A DNA stretch of 64,000 bases from Amycolatopsis camponoti (GTDB lineage: Bacteria; Actinomycetota; Actinomycetes; Mycobacteriales; Pseudonocardiaceae): NCBI RefSeq assembly GCF_902497555.1, contig NZ_CABVGP010000002.1:2430501-2494500 (forward strand), read 5' to 3'. The notes beneath the pieces are model-generated. The model saw only the letters and a list, made by a program, of their open reading frames with translations, searched no databases and was not told where the DNA came from. Shown piece after piece: positions 16,360 to 24,462 of this stretch. Every line of letters begins with the position of its first letter. Position 1 is the first letter of the stretch. Made by a program: the position numbers and the translations under genes.

Positions 16360-17538
16360 TTATGCCGTGGTCATCGAGGTGGTCTGGCCCTTGGCCACCA
16401 CCCGTCGGAGCCGTCCAAGGTTGGCCAGGTCCCTGAGCGGATCGCCTTCGACGACCAGTATGTCTGCCGCGAGGCCCGGAGCCAGCTGTCCGGTTATGTT
16501 GCCGAGACCCAGAGCCTCCGCGCTCAACGTCGTGGCCATCTCGATGATGTCCGCGCGGTCGAATCCGAGGTACTCGTAGAGCTGGAGGGCGCCGGCGTAG
16601 TCGTCGAAGCCCGAGCTGCCTGCTCCGGCGTCGGTGCCGGGGATCATCCGGATGCCGTGCTCGGCCATCCACTCGAACCGGCTGCCTACCAGGTCGGCGC
16701 GGGCGGTGCCCAGGCGGTTCATGAAGCCTCGCCAGTCCGAGGGCCAGGCGACGCAGGCGAAGATCCTGCGCTCGGCGATCTTCGCGGCGACGTCGTCGCG
16801 CAGGTCGTAGCCGCCTCCACCGTCGCGCAGCCAGGTGCAGTGCTCGATGGTGGCGACGCCGGCGTCGGCAGCCGCGGCGATCGCGTCCGTGCCGTGGGCG
16901 TGCGCCGCGACGGGCAGCCCGGCCTTCGAGGCTTCGTCGACGATGGCGGTCAGCTCGGCGGTCGTGAACTGGTTGTCCCACATCTTCGGGGAGTTCGGGG
17001 TGATCTGGCCGCCGGACGCCATGACCTTGATGACGTCCGCGCCCAGCTCGGCGTTGTGCCGCACTCGCGCGCGGAGTTCGGCTTCGCCGTCCGCGGTCCC
17101 GCCGAGGAACCAGCAATGCCCGTCCGGGATGGTGATCGGCGGCCCGGATGCGACGATCCGCGGCCCTCGCGGGCGCTGGTTCCGGAACTGGATGGCGAGG
17201 CCGTCGCGGTCGCCGAGGTCGCGGACGGTGGTCACGCCTGAGCACAGAAGCCGGTCCGCGCGGTCGACCAAGTCCGCGTGGGTCGCGTCGGCCGCGGCTC
17301 GTGCTGGGTCGCCGCAGGCGTCGAACACGAGGTGGACGTGGCAGTTGATCAGGCCGGGCAGGATGGTCCCACCAGGGAAGTCATGGCGTTCGGCGGTGGG
17401 GGAGACAAGGTGTTCGACGTCCGCGCGAGGCCCGACGAGGAGGAGCGTGCCGTCCTGGAAGAGCACAGCGCCGTCGCGGATCCGCTCGCCAGCCGGACCG
17501 GGGAGGACCTGGTCGGCGGTGAAAAGCTGCTGGGGCAC
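16360..17538 (-). CDS. Amidohydrolase-family metal-dependent hydrolase (392 aa)
   Basis: An imidazolonepropionase-like member of the amidohydrolase superfamily. The metal site is complete: NCHVHL, the Lys of VIKVMASGG, H in AAHAHGTDA, H in TIEHCTW and the catalytic Asp in IPGTDAG. The C-terminus GQLAPGLAADILVVEGDPL is the usual closing beta element. It is cytoplasmic, with no signal peptide. GTG 17538 lies 9 bases after the stop of the reductase gene. Last gene of the operon starting with the ImmA-type protease. Likely substrates are cyclic amides or amidines, but this is not deducible further. Confidence 0.87.
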   Translation of the reverse strand: MPQQLFTADQVLPGPAGERIRDGAVLFQDGTLLLVGPRADVEHLVSPTAERHDFPGGTILPGLINCHVHLVFDACGDPARAAADATHADLVDRADRLLCSGVTTVRDLGDRDGLAIQFRNQRPRGPRIVASGPPITIPDGHCWFLGGTADGEAELRARVRHNAELGADVIKVMASGGQITPNSPKMWDNQFTTAELTAIVDEASKAGLPVAAHAHGTDAIAAAADAGVATIEHCTWLRDGGGGYDLRDDVAAKIAERRIFACVAWPSDWRGFMNRLGTARADLVGSRFEWMAEHGIRMIPGTDAGAGSSGFDDYAGALQLYEYLGFDRADIIEMATTLSAEALGLGNITGQLAPGLAADILVVEGDPLRDLANLGRLRRVVAKGQTTSMTTA

Positions 17539-17547
17539 GGTGACCTT

Positions 17548-17994
17548 TCAGGCAGGAATGCACAGCTGGAACACGGCGATTTGCCCCATGAAGGGCAACA
17601 CCTGCTCCGGTGGCGTATCGCCGGGGAACGGCCACTCATCGGATACCCGGGGAAGACGGCTGAGGTAGCGGGCGACCGCTTCCGCTCCGGCGGCGTCCTC
17701 GACGAGGAGAGCGTTGCGAGTCTCGTGCTCGTCCGGCTCGACGGTGCACCGGCCGGCCGCGAGGAGGTTGCGGACCCAGTCGCGGCGGCGGTCGGGCGAG
17801 CAGGCGTACTGGACGCCGTCGAACTGCATGAGCGCGATCGGGATGGCCCGCGGCTCGCCGCTGGTGCGGCCGGCGACCGTCATGATGCGCAGCGCGTAGT
17901 AGCCCTCCCGGTGCGGCTGTGGATCCTGCGAGCGGATGCGCTCGAGCATCTGCAGGTTCCGATCACGGATCTCGGCCTTCGAAACCGTGGTCAC
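17548..17994 (-). CDS. Deazaflavin (F420)-dependent nitroreductase-family protein (148 aa)
   Basis: Contains TVAGRTSGEPRAIPIAL, then YACSPDRRRDWVRNLLAAGR, the signature of the actinobacterial Ddn/PF04075 split-barrel family that binds coenzyme F420. The GTG start at 17994 overlaps the membrane-protein stop in GTGA. It lies between a MAB_1171c membrane protein and an amidohydrolase in one operon. Reduction of a small quinone or nitro-type substrate is the family reaction; the real substrate is unknown. Confidence 0.82.
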   Translation of the reverse strand: MTTVSKAEIRDRNLQMLERIRSQDPQPHREGYYALRIMTVAGRTSGEPRAIPIALMQFDGVQYACSPDRRRDWVRNLLAAGRCTVEPDEHETRNALLVEDAAGAEAVARYLSRLPRVSDEWPFPGDTPPEQVLPFMGQIAVFQLCIPA

Positions 17995-19115
17995 AAGACT
18001 CCTTCCCGGGCGAGGGCCCGCGAGAGGTGGATGAGCTGCCGGACATCGGAGTTGATGTCCGCGTCTTCGGGAGCCGCTACGAGCACGCCCGTCCGGCTGG
18101 TCGGTGTGTGGCCGCTGGCCTGCAGCTGAAGTGCGTGGCGGAAGGTGCCCAACTGGTGCGCGGCGGGTCGGCCGGAGTCGAAGCCCGCGTCAACGAGCTG
18201 TGGGCTGAGTTGTAGGAGGCCGTCGCGGATCTCGATGACCCGCCGCCAGTACCGGTGGCCGACCCGATGGGGGAGCAGCGTGTCCAGCCAGGGCTGGGTG
18301 GGGGCGTGGTCGAGGGTGTCGGCGGGGAACACCGCGTGCAGTGCCCGCCACAGGGGCCACAGCTCGGCGTAGGCGCGTCGCCGGCGCAGCCACGTCCTCA
18401 GCGCGGCGAACCGGGCCGTAAGCCCGACCGAGAACACGCCGACGAGGAACACGAAGGTGCAGATCGGGACCAGCCGCGTGGCCGCCTGCATGATCGGGGC
18501 ACCGCATCCCGGGTGGCCGGCCCAGCGAATGATCGTGACGACCGTCCGGGCGCCGGTCGTCATAGCCGTGGCGACCAGCGCGACGGCGACCAGGCGAAGG
18601 CCGAACCGCGCCCGGCGGCTGGACTCGTTCGCGTATCGGAGGGCCCAGCGTGCCGTCTGCACAGCGGCGTACAGCATGTAGCTGCCGCCGACGATGTAGA
18701 ACGGCGCCACACCGGGATGGCTCATGTCGTTCGGCAGGTTTCCGGTCAGCGGGTAGGCGCTGTCACGAGCGCCTGGCGGGAGCACGAAAACCGCGGCGGC
18801 CATCGCCGAGCAGACGCTGACGAGAATCGCGGTCTCGATGCGGACCCGCCGCCACGACCCACCCGCCGAGATCAGGAAGAAGAGCAGAAGCGAGTAGCGC
18901 GAGGTGTTCAGCGCGATGTTCGTCAACAGCTTCACCGTGCTGGACGACGGCAAGCCGCCGAACACCGTCCGGGCGAACGCGACGAATGTGGAAGCGCCGA
19001 GCAGCTGGCAAGCGACGCACACGACGACGGCCCAGAGCGCCGGGTCCCGTGGCGAGCGGGCCAGCCGGTAGATGAACCAGGCCAGCACGAGCAGCAGGAA
19101 GTTCGTGAGGTTCAT
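17991..19115 (-). CDS. MAB_1171c-family integral membrane protein (374 aa)
   Basis: Begins MNLTNFLLLVLAWFIYRLAR. About seven hydrophobic helices fill residues 1-230. A soluble C-terminal third follows, with RRRRAYAELWPLWRALHAVF and HRVGHRYWRRVIEIRDGL. This layout matches the MAB_1171c family of putative actinobacterial transporters, which is regularly encoded beside an ImmA/IrrE protease and an XRE protein, as here. ATG 19115 overlaps the protease stop in ATGA and the next gene overlaps by GTGA. The transported or sensed ligand is unknown. Confidence 0.83.
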   Translation of the reverse strand: MNLTNFLLLVLAWFIYRLARSPRDPALWAVVVCVACQLLGASTFVAFARTVFGGLPSSSTVKLLTNIALNTSRYSLLLFFLISAGGSWRRVRIETAILVSVCSAMAAAVFVLPPGARDSAYPLTGNLPNDMSHPGVAPFYIVGGSYMLYAAVQTARWALRYANESSRRARFGLRLVAVALVATAMTTGARTVVTIIRWAGHPGCGAPIMQAATRLVPICTFVFLVGVFSVGLTARFAALRTWLRRRRAYAELWPLWRALHAVFPADTLDHAPTQPWLDTLLPHRVGHRYWRRVIEIRDGLLQLSPQLVDAGFDSGRPAAHQLGTFRHALQLQASGHTPTSRTGVLVAAPEDADINSDVRQLIHLSRALAREGVL

Positions 19116-19663
19116 AGGACATCGATCGGGTCGCCGAGGGACGCCTGCGCGCGGCGGGCACGGGGCGACCGACTTGGCAGGGAGATCTCCTGTGCCTTGG
19201 TCGTCGCCTCCAGCAGGACAGTCGCGAGCGCTTCGGCTTCCCGCTCGTACTCGTTCGCGTAGGACGTGCGCCGACGCAATGCTTTCCGGATGACGTCGGG
19301 CGGTATGTCCGGGAGCAATTGGCGCCACATCTCGTCGTCGCCCTCGTCCGAGGGGTGATCGGCCAGCAGGTGGCCGAGCTCATGGGCGATGATGTGCTCT
19401 TGGTGGAACCGCGTGGTGCCCGTGCCCTGGTACATGATGACGTCGGCGGCCGTCGTCTTGATCCACAGGCCGAACGGACCTGGAACTTCCATTGGCACGG
19501 CCAGCAACCGGATCGGCTTGCCGCGACGCTCGCCGAACCGGGCGCAGATCTCGGCCATCGGCGTCGGGCCTTCGACGCCCGCGGCGCGCAGCTCGGACCG
19601 CAGCCGACGGCGCAGGCCGGCGATTCGCCGATCACGGCGCACGCGTTGAACCAGGCTGCTCAC
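19112..19663 (-). CDS. ImmA/IrrE-family zinc metallopeptidase (183 aa)
   Basis: The zinc motif H94-E95-x-x-H98 in IIAHELGHLLADH is intact, and a downstream EYEREAEALATVLL helix supplies the third ligand. ImmA-type enzymes cleave cognate XRE repressors after a signal, as in ICEBs1. Here the obvious target is the XRE protein encoded just upstream (19745-20164). GTG 19663 follows GGGAGGA. First gene of the coupled run protease - membrane protein - reductase - amidohydrolase. Confidence 0.88.
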   Translation of the reverse strand: MSSLVQRVRRDRRIAGLRRRLRSELRAAGVEGPTPMAEICARFGERRGKPIRLLAVPMEVPGPFGLWIKTTAADVIMYQGTGTTRFHQEHIIAHELGHLLADHPSDEGDDEMWRQLLPDIPPDVIRKALRRRTSYANEYEREAEALATVLLEATTKAQEISLPSRSPRARRAQASLGDPIDVL

Positions 19664-19744
19664 GACGGTCCTCCCAGCCCGTTGTAGTCACCTCTGGTCG
19701 ATCGTCGCAGATCGGCAGCGGTGTTCGGCGGGTTGGACAGCAAG

Positions 19745-20164
19745 TCACCCGGACGTGTGGTTCTCGCCGCCGCGGCTGGCTTGGAACTCGATGAAGTCCA
19801 GCACACTCGACAGAACCTCCGGCGACAGGGCGCTCGCCCGGTAGGCGATGTCGCGGACTCCTTGCTGGGACAGCCGCTCTAGGAGCGCGTACTGCTCCTG
19901 GATCTCGCGGGCTCGCTCGCTGGTTCCGAAGTACTCCAGCTCGACGCCGAAGTAGGTCGCGAGCTCTTGGGCGAGGCGCAACTTCGGTTCGTTCGCCCCC
20001 TTGAGCAGGTTGTACAGCTGGCTCTTCGAGATGCCGATTTCGTCAGCGACCTCGGACACGGTGTACGGCCGGCCGTCGTCGTGCTTCTTGAGGTAGATCA
20101 GCCGCTCGAGAAGCCGGCCGAAGGATTCAGGTGGCTGGAGCTGCTGATCTTCGGGCTCGGACAC
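19745..20164 (-). CDS. XRE-family repressor, likely ImmA target (139 aa)
   Basis: The helix-turn-helix is at residues about 35-65 (YTVSEVADEIGISKSQLYNL), followed by a C-terminal helical region, AYRASALSPEVLSSVLDFIE. This matches the short repressors paired with ImmA/MAB_1171c loci. GTG 20164 is chosen because GGAGG at 20177-20173 is 8 bases away; GTG 20170 would be only 2 away. It lies 81 bases upstream of the protease gene. Two palindromes, at 20184-20205 and 20270-20284, lie just ahead of it and suggest autoregulation. Confidence 0.85.
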   Translation of the reverse strand: MSEPEDQQLQPPESFGRLLERLIYLKKHDDGRPYTVSEVADEIGISKSQLYNLLKGANEPKLRLAQELATYFGVELEYFGTSERAREIQEQYALLERLSQQGVRDIAYRASALSPEVLSSVLDFIEFQASRGGENHTSG

Positions 20165-20183
20165 CGTCACCCCCTCCGGATCA

Positions 20184-20205
20184 GAATTCCAACTTCCTGG
20201 AATTC
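20184..20205. promoter_or_regulatory. Operator-like palindrome 1 (GAATTCCA-N6-TGGAATTC)
   Basis: A perfect 8-bp inverted repeat with a 6-base spacer, centred 30 bases upstream of the XRE start codon. The geometry fits a dimeric XRE repressor covering its own promoter. A second copy of the core is at 20270-20284. Confidence 0.8.
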
Positions 20206-20269
20206 CGATCGCAATGCGTCCGATTTGTTTGACTCTGCGTTCAGGTTTTCGTACCGTCGAAGTTGATCA

Positions 20270-20284
20270 TTCCAAATTACTGGA
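20270..20284. promoter_or_regulatory. Operator-like palindrome 2 (TTCCA-N6-TGGA)
   Basis: Same core and same 6-base spacer as palindrome 1, with shorter arms. The two centres are 83 bases apart, roughly eight helical turns, which would allow looping. It lies closer to the divergent NB-ARC gene, so one repressor may control both directions. Confidence 0.7.
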
Positions 20285-20400
20285 TGCGGAGCAGTGCAGG
20301 AACCGCCCGATCGAGTGCCTGCCTACTGGTCCCATCGATATCCGGGTCCCCGCCCACGCTGACGCGTCAACCGGCGCGTCTCGACGCGCGGGGAGGCGCG

Positions 20401-22683
20401 ATGCGAACCATCGACAGCTTCGCGGCGGCGGTGCACCGCAAGCGGAGAGAACGTGGCCTGACGCTCGGCGAGGTGGCCGCGAAGGCGGGCTACAGCGCGA
20501 GCTACCTCTCGAAGCTGCTGCACGGCCACCGCGCCCTGTTGCCGGCCGTCGTGCACGACCTCGACACCGCGCTTGCGGCCGAGGGGGAGCTGGACAAGAT
20601 CGCGGCGGAGCAGCGGGGCGACTCCCACGCGGTGACTCGCCCCGTCCAGCTTCCGCCGGCCGCCACCGAATTCGTCGGTCGCGAGGAACAGCTGCAGGCG
20701 ATGGACCACGCGCTGATCACCCAAGGCCGTCCCGGCGCGACGGTGACCATTGTCATCGAAGGTGGATTCTGGGTCGGCAAGACCGCCCTGGCCGTGCACT
20801 GGGCGTCCAGCGTGCAAGCTCGCTTTCCCGGCGGCTGCCTGTTCGCCGACCTGCGCGGCCTCGCACCCGGCGCGCCGGCCGAACCGGAAGAGGTCCTAAA
20901 CGGCTTCCTCGCGGCACTCGGCGTGAGCGCCGCCGAGCTCGGCACGTCCAGCTTGCAGACCCGGATCGCGCGCTACCGATCACTGCTCGCCGAGCGCCCC
21001 GCGGTCGTGATCCTCGACAACGTCGTCGATTACCGGCAAGCGGAGTGGCTGCTCCCGGGCGGCGGCAGTGTGGTGGTGGCGACGAGCCGGGAACGGCAGT
21101 CCGGCTTGCTCGCACGTACGGGCGGAACGGCGATCGAGCTGCCGCCACTTCCTGCCGGGCAAGCGATCGAGCTACTTGGGTGCCGAGCGGGAGAGGCTCG
21201 TGTGCGAGCCAGCGCGGCCGCTGTGGAGCTGGTCGTCGAGCAGTGTGGCTGTCTCCCGATGACGATCCTGATCGCCGCGGAGCACCTGCAGCGCCACCGG
21301 GAGACCACGCTGGACGAGCTGGCTGGCCGCCTCGGCTCGGACAAGACCCGTCTCGACCTCTTCACGTCGAGCGACCCGGCGGTGAACATCCACGGCGTGG
21401 TCGACGTCTCGTACCTGGCCCTGCCTGCGATGGCGAGGAGGGTGTTCCGGTACCTCGGGGTGGGGCCGGCCAACGTCGTCGGGGTCGAGTCGGTCGCCGT
21501 GCTCACCGAACTAGACCTCGACCGTGCCCGCGAAGCTCTGCGGCTGCTGGCGGAGGCACATCTCGTCGAGCCGCTCGCGGACGGCCGGTACCGGATCAGC
21601 CACCTGCTCCGGGCCTACGCGCACCAGCGCGCGCTGGTCGAGGAACGGCTGTGCGAGGTCGAGCGCGCCCACGACCGTGCCCTGCGTTGGTACGCCGCGA
21701 CGGCGTGGAACGCGAACAACACCTTGATCCCCAGCTGGGCGGACAGTGGAATCACACCGGAGAACCTGGCGGGCGTCGAGCCGATGTCGTTCAAGGAGGG
21801 CGGCTTCGAGGCGGCGATGGCCTGGTGTGAGCGGGAGGTGGCCACCGCTCTCCAGGTGGCACGCAGCGCGCGGACGTACGGGGCGAAGGACGTCCTGTGG
21901 CTGCTGCCCACGGCCTTCTTGCCGTACTTCGTGCTTACGCGCAGCTGGAACACGTGGTTGGTCGCGGCGCACGACGGTCTCGCCGCCGCACGCGCGGCCG
22001 GCAGCGACGCCGGAGTCGCGCGGAGCCTGGAGGCTCTCGGCTGGGTGGAGCACGAGCTCGGCCGGACGGATGACGGCATCGCGCACCTTGAGGAAGCACT
22101 CCGTCGGCATGACGAGCTCGGAGATGATCGGTCCCGGGCGTGGACCGCGTACGGACTCGGCCTCGCGTACGCCAGCCGCGACCGGCTCGCCGAGGCGCTC
22201 GAGCTTCACGAGCTCGCCGACCGCTTGTTCGCGGGCTCCGCGGTCAAGGTCGGCGCTGCGGTCAACCGGGCCGCGCTTGCCGACGTATGCGATCACCTCG
22301 GCTTCGCGGACAAGGCGATGGAGTACGCGCTAGACGCGCTGAACCGGGCGCAGATGTTCACCGCGAAAGCGGTCCTCGGCATGGCCCATCAACGCATCGG
22401 TGTCTTGCTCAGCCGACACGGTCACCACCGGACCGCGCTGAAGCACTTCGACGAGGCGTTGGTTGTCCGTGGCGGGAATTGGCAGCGATGGGGAGTCGCG
22501 GAGACCATGGTGTGCCGGGCTGAAGCACTTCAGCAGCTTGGACTGGCCGAACAGGCTCTCGAAGCTTATTCCGGAGGCCTCCGTCTCCTGGAGAAGATTG
22601 GGCACCCGCGGGCACTCGCGGTCCAGGCTCGGCTTGCTGCGTTGGAGTCTCAGCTTCATGCAGATGCAGAGTTCGGAGCCTAG
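20401..22683 (+). CDS. XRE-NB-ARC-TPR (STAND) regulator (760 aa)
   Basis: Residues 1-65 form a helix-turn-helix (LTLGEVAAKAGYSASYLSKL). Residues about 90-350 are an NB-ARC ATPase: Walker A G121-GFWVGKT with K127, Walker B AVVILDNV, and a GCLPMTI GxP-type motif. Residues 440-760 are TPR-like repeats (LEALGWVEHELGRTDDGIAH). The Walker A loop is slightly unusual: GFWVGKT where GGVGKT is typical. ATG 20401 has GGGGAGG 5 bases upstream. Such STAND proteins are ATP-dependent switches acting as transcription activators or immune sensors. It is divergent from the XRE/ImmA operon and shares its operator region. Confidence 0.88.
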   Translation: MRTIDSFAAAVHRKRRERGLTLGEVAAKAGYSASYLSKLLHGHRALLPAVVHDLDTALAAEGELDKIAAEQRGDSHAVTRPVQLPPAATEFVGREEQLQAMDHALITQGRPGATVTIVIEGGFWVGKTALAVHWASSVQARFPGGCLFADLRGLAPGAPAEPEEVLNGFLAALGVSAAELGTSSLQTRIARYRSLLAERPAVVILDNVVDYRQAEWLLPGGGSVVVATSRERQSGLLARTGGTAIELPPLPAGQAIELLGCRAGEARVRASAAAVELVVEQCGCLPMTILIAAEHLQRHRETTLDELAGRLGSDKTRLDLFTSSDPAVNIHGVVDVSYLALPAMARRVFRYLGVGPANVVGVESVAVLTELDLDRAREALRLLAEAHLVEPLADGRYRISHLLRAYAHQRALVEERLCEVERAHDRALRWYAATAWNANNTLIPSWADSGITPENLAGVEPMSFKEGGFEAAMAWCEREVATALQVARSARTYGAKDVLWLLPTAFLPYFVLTRSWNTWLVAAHDGLAAARAAGSDAGVARSLEALGWVEHELGRTDDGIAHLEEALRRHDELGDDRSRAWTAYGLGLAYASRDRLAEALELHELADRLFAGSAVKVGAAVNRAALADVCDHLGFADKAMEYALDALNRAQMFTAKAVLGMAHQRIGVLLSRHGHHRTALKHFDEALVVRGGNWQRWGVAETMVCRAEALQQLGLAEQALEAYSGGLRLLEKIGHPRALAVQARLAALESQLHADAEFGA

Positions 22684-22691
22684 GCGCTGTG

Positions 22692-23177
22692 TCAGCCAGT
22701 GGTCTTGGGCGAGCTGGACTCGCGGACTGCAGATGCCCGACGCGAAGCCCAGCGTCGACGGCTATGGGTCATGAGCTCCTCAGCTCGTTCCGTGAGAATT
22801 TGGAGGTGGTTATCGTCGTGGTAAGGAGGAACTTTGGCCAGGTAGAGGGCGACCTCCTTCTCGATCTCGTATGCGACCCCGCTGAATTCGATCCAGTTCT
22901 CGTGTGATTGAAAGGTGGTTCGTGCGGCTGTCGCCACCAGTACGACCGCTCCGAGTATCGCGGCCATAGATGGGTCCAGTCTGAGGGAACTTGCCACGGG
23001 TATCGTCGCGGCCGCGACGATGGCAAGGCTCTCGGCAAGTTTGTATCTGCGCCTGTGTTTGGTGCCGGCGGATCGAAACCAGCGCCACTTCGCCAGGAGG
23101 GGAGGGGGCAACGGCTCACCGTCGCGGGTTGCAGTGTCCATCCAGTCGGCCTGCCCGGGCCCACGCCTGATCGTCAT
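22692..23177 (-). CDS. DUF4231/SLATT-type two-helix membrane protein (161 aa)
   Basis: Two adjacent transmembrane helices (LAESLAIVAAATIPVASSL and MAAILGAVVLVATAARTTF) are followed by the family signature ENWIEFSGVAYEIEKEVALY and a C-terminal helix, DNHLQILTERAEELM. This matches DUF4231, part of the SLATT superfamily predicted to act as pore-forming effectors in nucleotide-signalling defence systems. It is convergent with the STAND gene, with an 8-base gap. ATG 23177 lacks a strong ribosome-binding site. Confidence 0.8.
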   Translation of the reverse strand: MTIRRGPGQADWMDTATRDGEPLPPPLLAKWRWFRSAGTKHRRRYKLAESLAIVAAATIPVASSLRLDPSMAAILGAVVLVATAARTTFQSHENWIEFSGVAYEIEKEVALYLAKVPPYHDDNHLQILTERAEELMTHSRRRWASRRASAVRESSSPKTTG

Positions 23178-23235
23178 GCGTGTTGAGTCGCAGCCAGGCG
23201 GGTTATGTGACAGCCGATCTTCAGGATCGCTGCTC

Positions 23236-23550
23236 CTATACTCCGTTCGGTGGTGTCGGCGGTGCGTTCAGGTACGAGGCCACGATCGGGATCGCCAGGC
23301 CGAGGAATGTGGTTGCGAGAACGCGTACTAGTTCCGGCGTGGCGCCGGCGCGGACCACCCAACCAACAACGGCCACTAGGCCGACCATGAGATACACGAC
23401 CACGTAGATCCCTCCAGCCCAACGGCGAAGGGTGGGAGAAGCCGAATCTACAGTGGTAAGCGTGCCGAGCGACAGCAAGGAGCGATCTTTCTTACGTGGT
23501 TTCGGAGGGTCGTTCTGGCCGGGAAGAGGGATGCCGAAGCCCGCGGCCAC
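23236..23550 (-). CDS. Small membrane protein (104 aa)
   Basis: Begins VAAGFGIPLPGQNDPPKPRK, then two predicted membrane helices (GGIYVVVYLMVGLVAVVGWV and VLATTFLGLAIPIVASYL). GTG 23550 starts 3 bases after the stop of the preceding tiny membrane protein, so the two are probably co-expressed. There are no family motifs. The charged PPKPRKKDR stretch is on the cytoplasmic side by the positive-inside rule. Confidence 0.6.
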   Translation of the reverse strand: MAAGFGIPLPGQNDPPKPRKKDRSLLSLGTLTTVDSASPTLRRWAGGIYVVVYLMVGLVAVVGWVVRAGATPELVRVLATTFLGLAIPIVASYLNAPPTPPNGV

Positions 23551-23553
23551 GAT

Positions 23554-23727
23554 TCAGCCGACCAACGCGCCGAGACCGTTCCAGATGTACGTCACGACAT
23601 CGCTGGGGATCGACGGTTGCGATGATGTCAACGTGCTGAGCACGTAGAAACCTGCGATCGTCGCAAAGGCAACGATGGCGACCAACGATAAGACGCCCGA
23701 TACGATGCTTCTAAGGAACGGTGTCAT
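23554..23727 (-). CDS. Tiny membrane protein (57 aa)
   Basis: Begins MTPFLRSIVSGVLSLVAIVA, with one long hydrophobic helix and a second weaker hydrophobic end (DVVTYIWNGLGALVG). ATG 23727 has GGCAGGTC upstream; an in-frame ATG at 23817 would add 30 polar residues and is less likely. The pair with the 104-aa protein resembles small holin- or channel-like gene pairs, but no homology is claimed. Confidence 0.5.
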   Translation of the reverse strand: MTPFLRSIVSGVLSLVAIVAFATIAGFYVLSTLTSSQPSIPSDVVTYIWNGLGALVG

Positions 23728-24029
23728 CTTGGTGACCTGCCCGCCGAATATGGTCGCGACCTGCAGTCGCGACTGTTTGTCAATGTCGCCGCGATGACAT
23801 CGACCGTTACGAGGCATGGCGAGACGCGTCGTATCGAATCCGGATCGTTACGCCGCCTTGAGAATTCTTGGAAACTGTTTTCATCTTGACTATACTGTCA
23901 CTGAATCATCACCGCGGCGGCACATCGGTGTGTGCGTTGCGGGGTTCCCTGGCGTATCGGACAGGTCCAAAGTGGAGTCAACAGAGCCAATCCAATCTCG
24001 GTGGCTCGAAGCGAATCCGTGGAGGAACA

Positions 24030-24368
24030 ATGAGTTCGTGCTCCTTACGAGCCAGGGTTATCCGGGCGTTGTGCATCTCTGCCGCGGCGCTCGCCGCATG
24101 CGTGACAGCAGCGAGCCCGGCTGGCGCGACCGCCGAAGTCCAGTTCCGCGAGCAGTGCGGCTACCTCGGCTGGGGCGAGTACCGGCACTGCGACGGCGGT
24201 ACCGGCTCGCGGGTTGACCTGGACGTCGAAGACATCTGGGGGAACCTCTACCGCTACTGCGTCGGGCCCGGGACCACCGACCTCCAACCGGTGATCAGGT
24301 GGAGAGTGACCGGCGCCTGGTGGAACGGTGGCGTCGGCTGTATACCGGGCTTCGAAGGCCCGGCGTAA
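24030..24368 (+). CDS. Secreted DUF6355-type protein (112 aa)
   Basis: Begins MSSCSLRARVIRALCIS. A Sec signal peptide ends near residue 35 at ASPAGA-TA. The mature 77 residues contain CGYLGWGEYRHCDGG, YRYCVGPG and VGCIPGF, giving four Cys likely to form two disulfides. The pattern matches the DUF6355 family of actinomycete secreted proteins often seen near natural-product genes. ATG 24030 follows GGAGGA. The upstream region is AT-richer than the surroundings and probably holds its promoter. Confidence 0.8.
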   Translation: MSSCSLRARVIRALCISAAALAACVTAASPAGATAEVQFREQCGYLGWGEYRHCDGGTGSRVDLDVEDIWGNLYRYCVGPGTTDLQPVIRWRVTGAWWNGGVGCIPGFEGPA

Positions 24369-24378
24369 CCCACGATCT

Positions 24379-24447
24379 CGAGGACCACTCCCAGTCCTCG
24401 GCCAGTCGGCGCGGCGGGCGCCCTGCCCCTCTGCGGCACCCGCCGCG
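24379..24447. terminator. Two stem-loops between convergent genes
   Basis: First stem: CGAGGAC (24379-24385) with GTCCTCG (24394-24400), loop of 8. Second: CGCGGCGGG (24410-24418) with CCCGCCGCG (24439-24447). They sit between the ends of the DUF6355 gene and the prepilin peptidase gene and probably stop transcription from both sides. Confidence 0.6.
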
Positions 24448-24462
24448 TCGGCGTCAACTCGG

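Noticed and set aside
20214..21830. Plus-strand 538-codon frame overlapping the NB-ARC gene
   Set aside because: Arg/Pro-rich shadow frame; the overlapping frame has a full NB-ARC signature.
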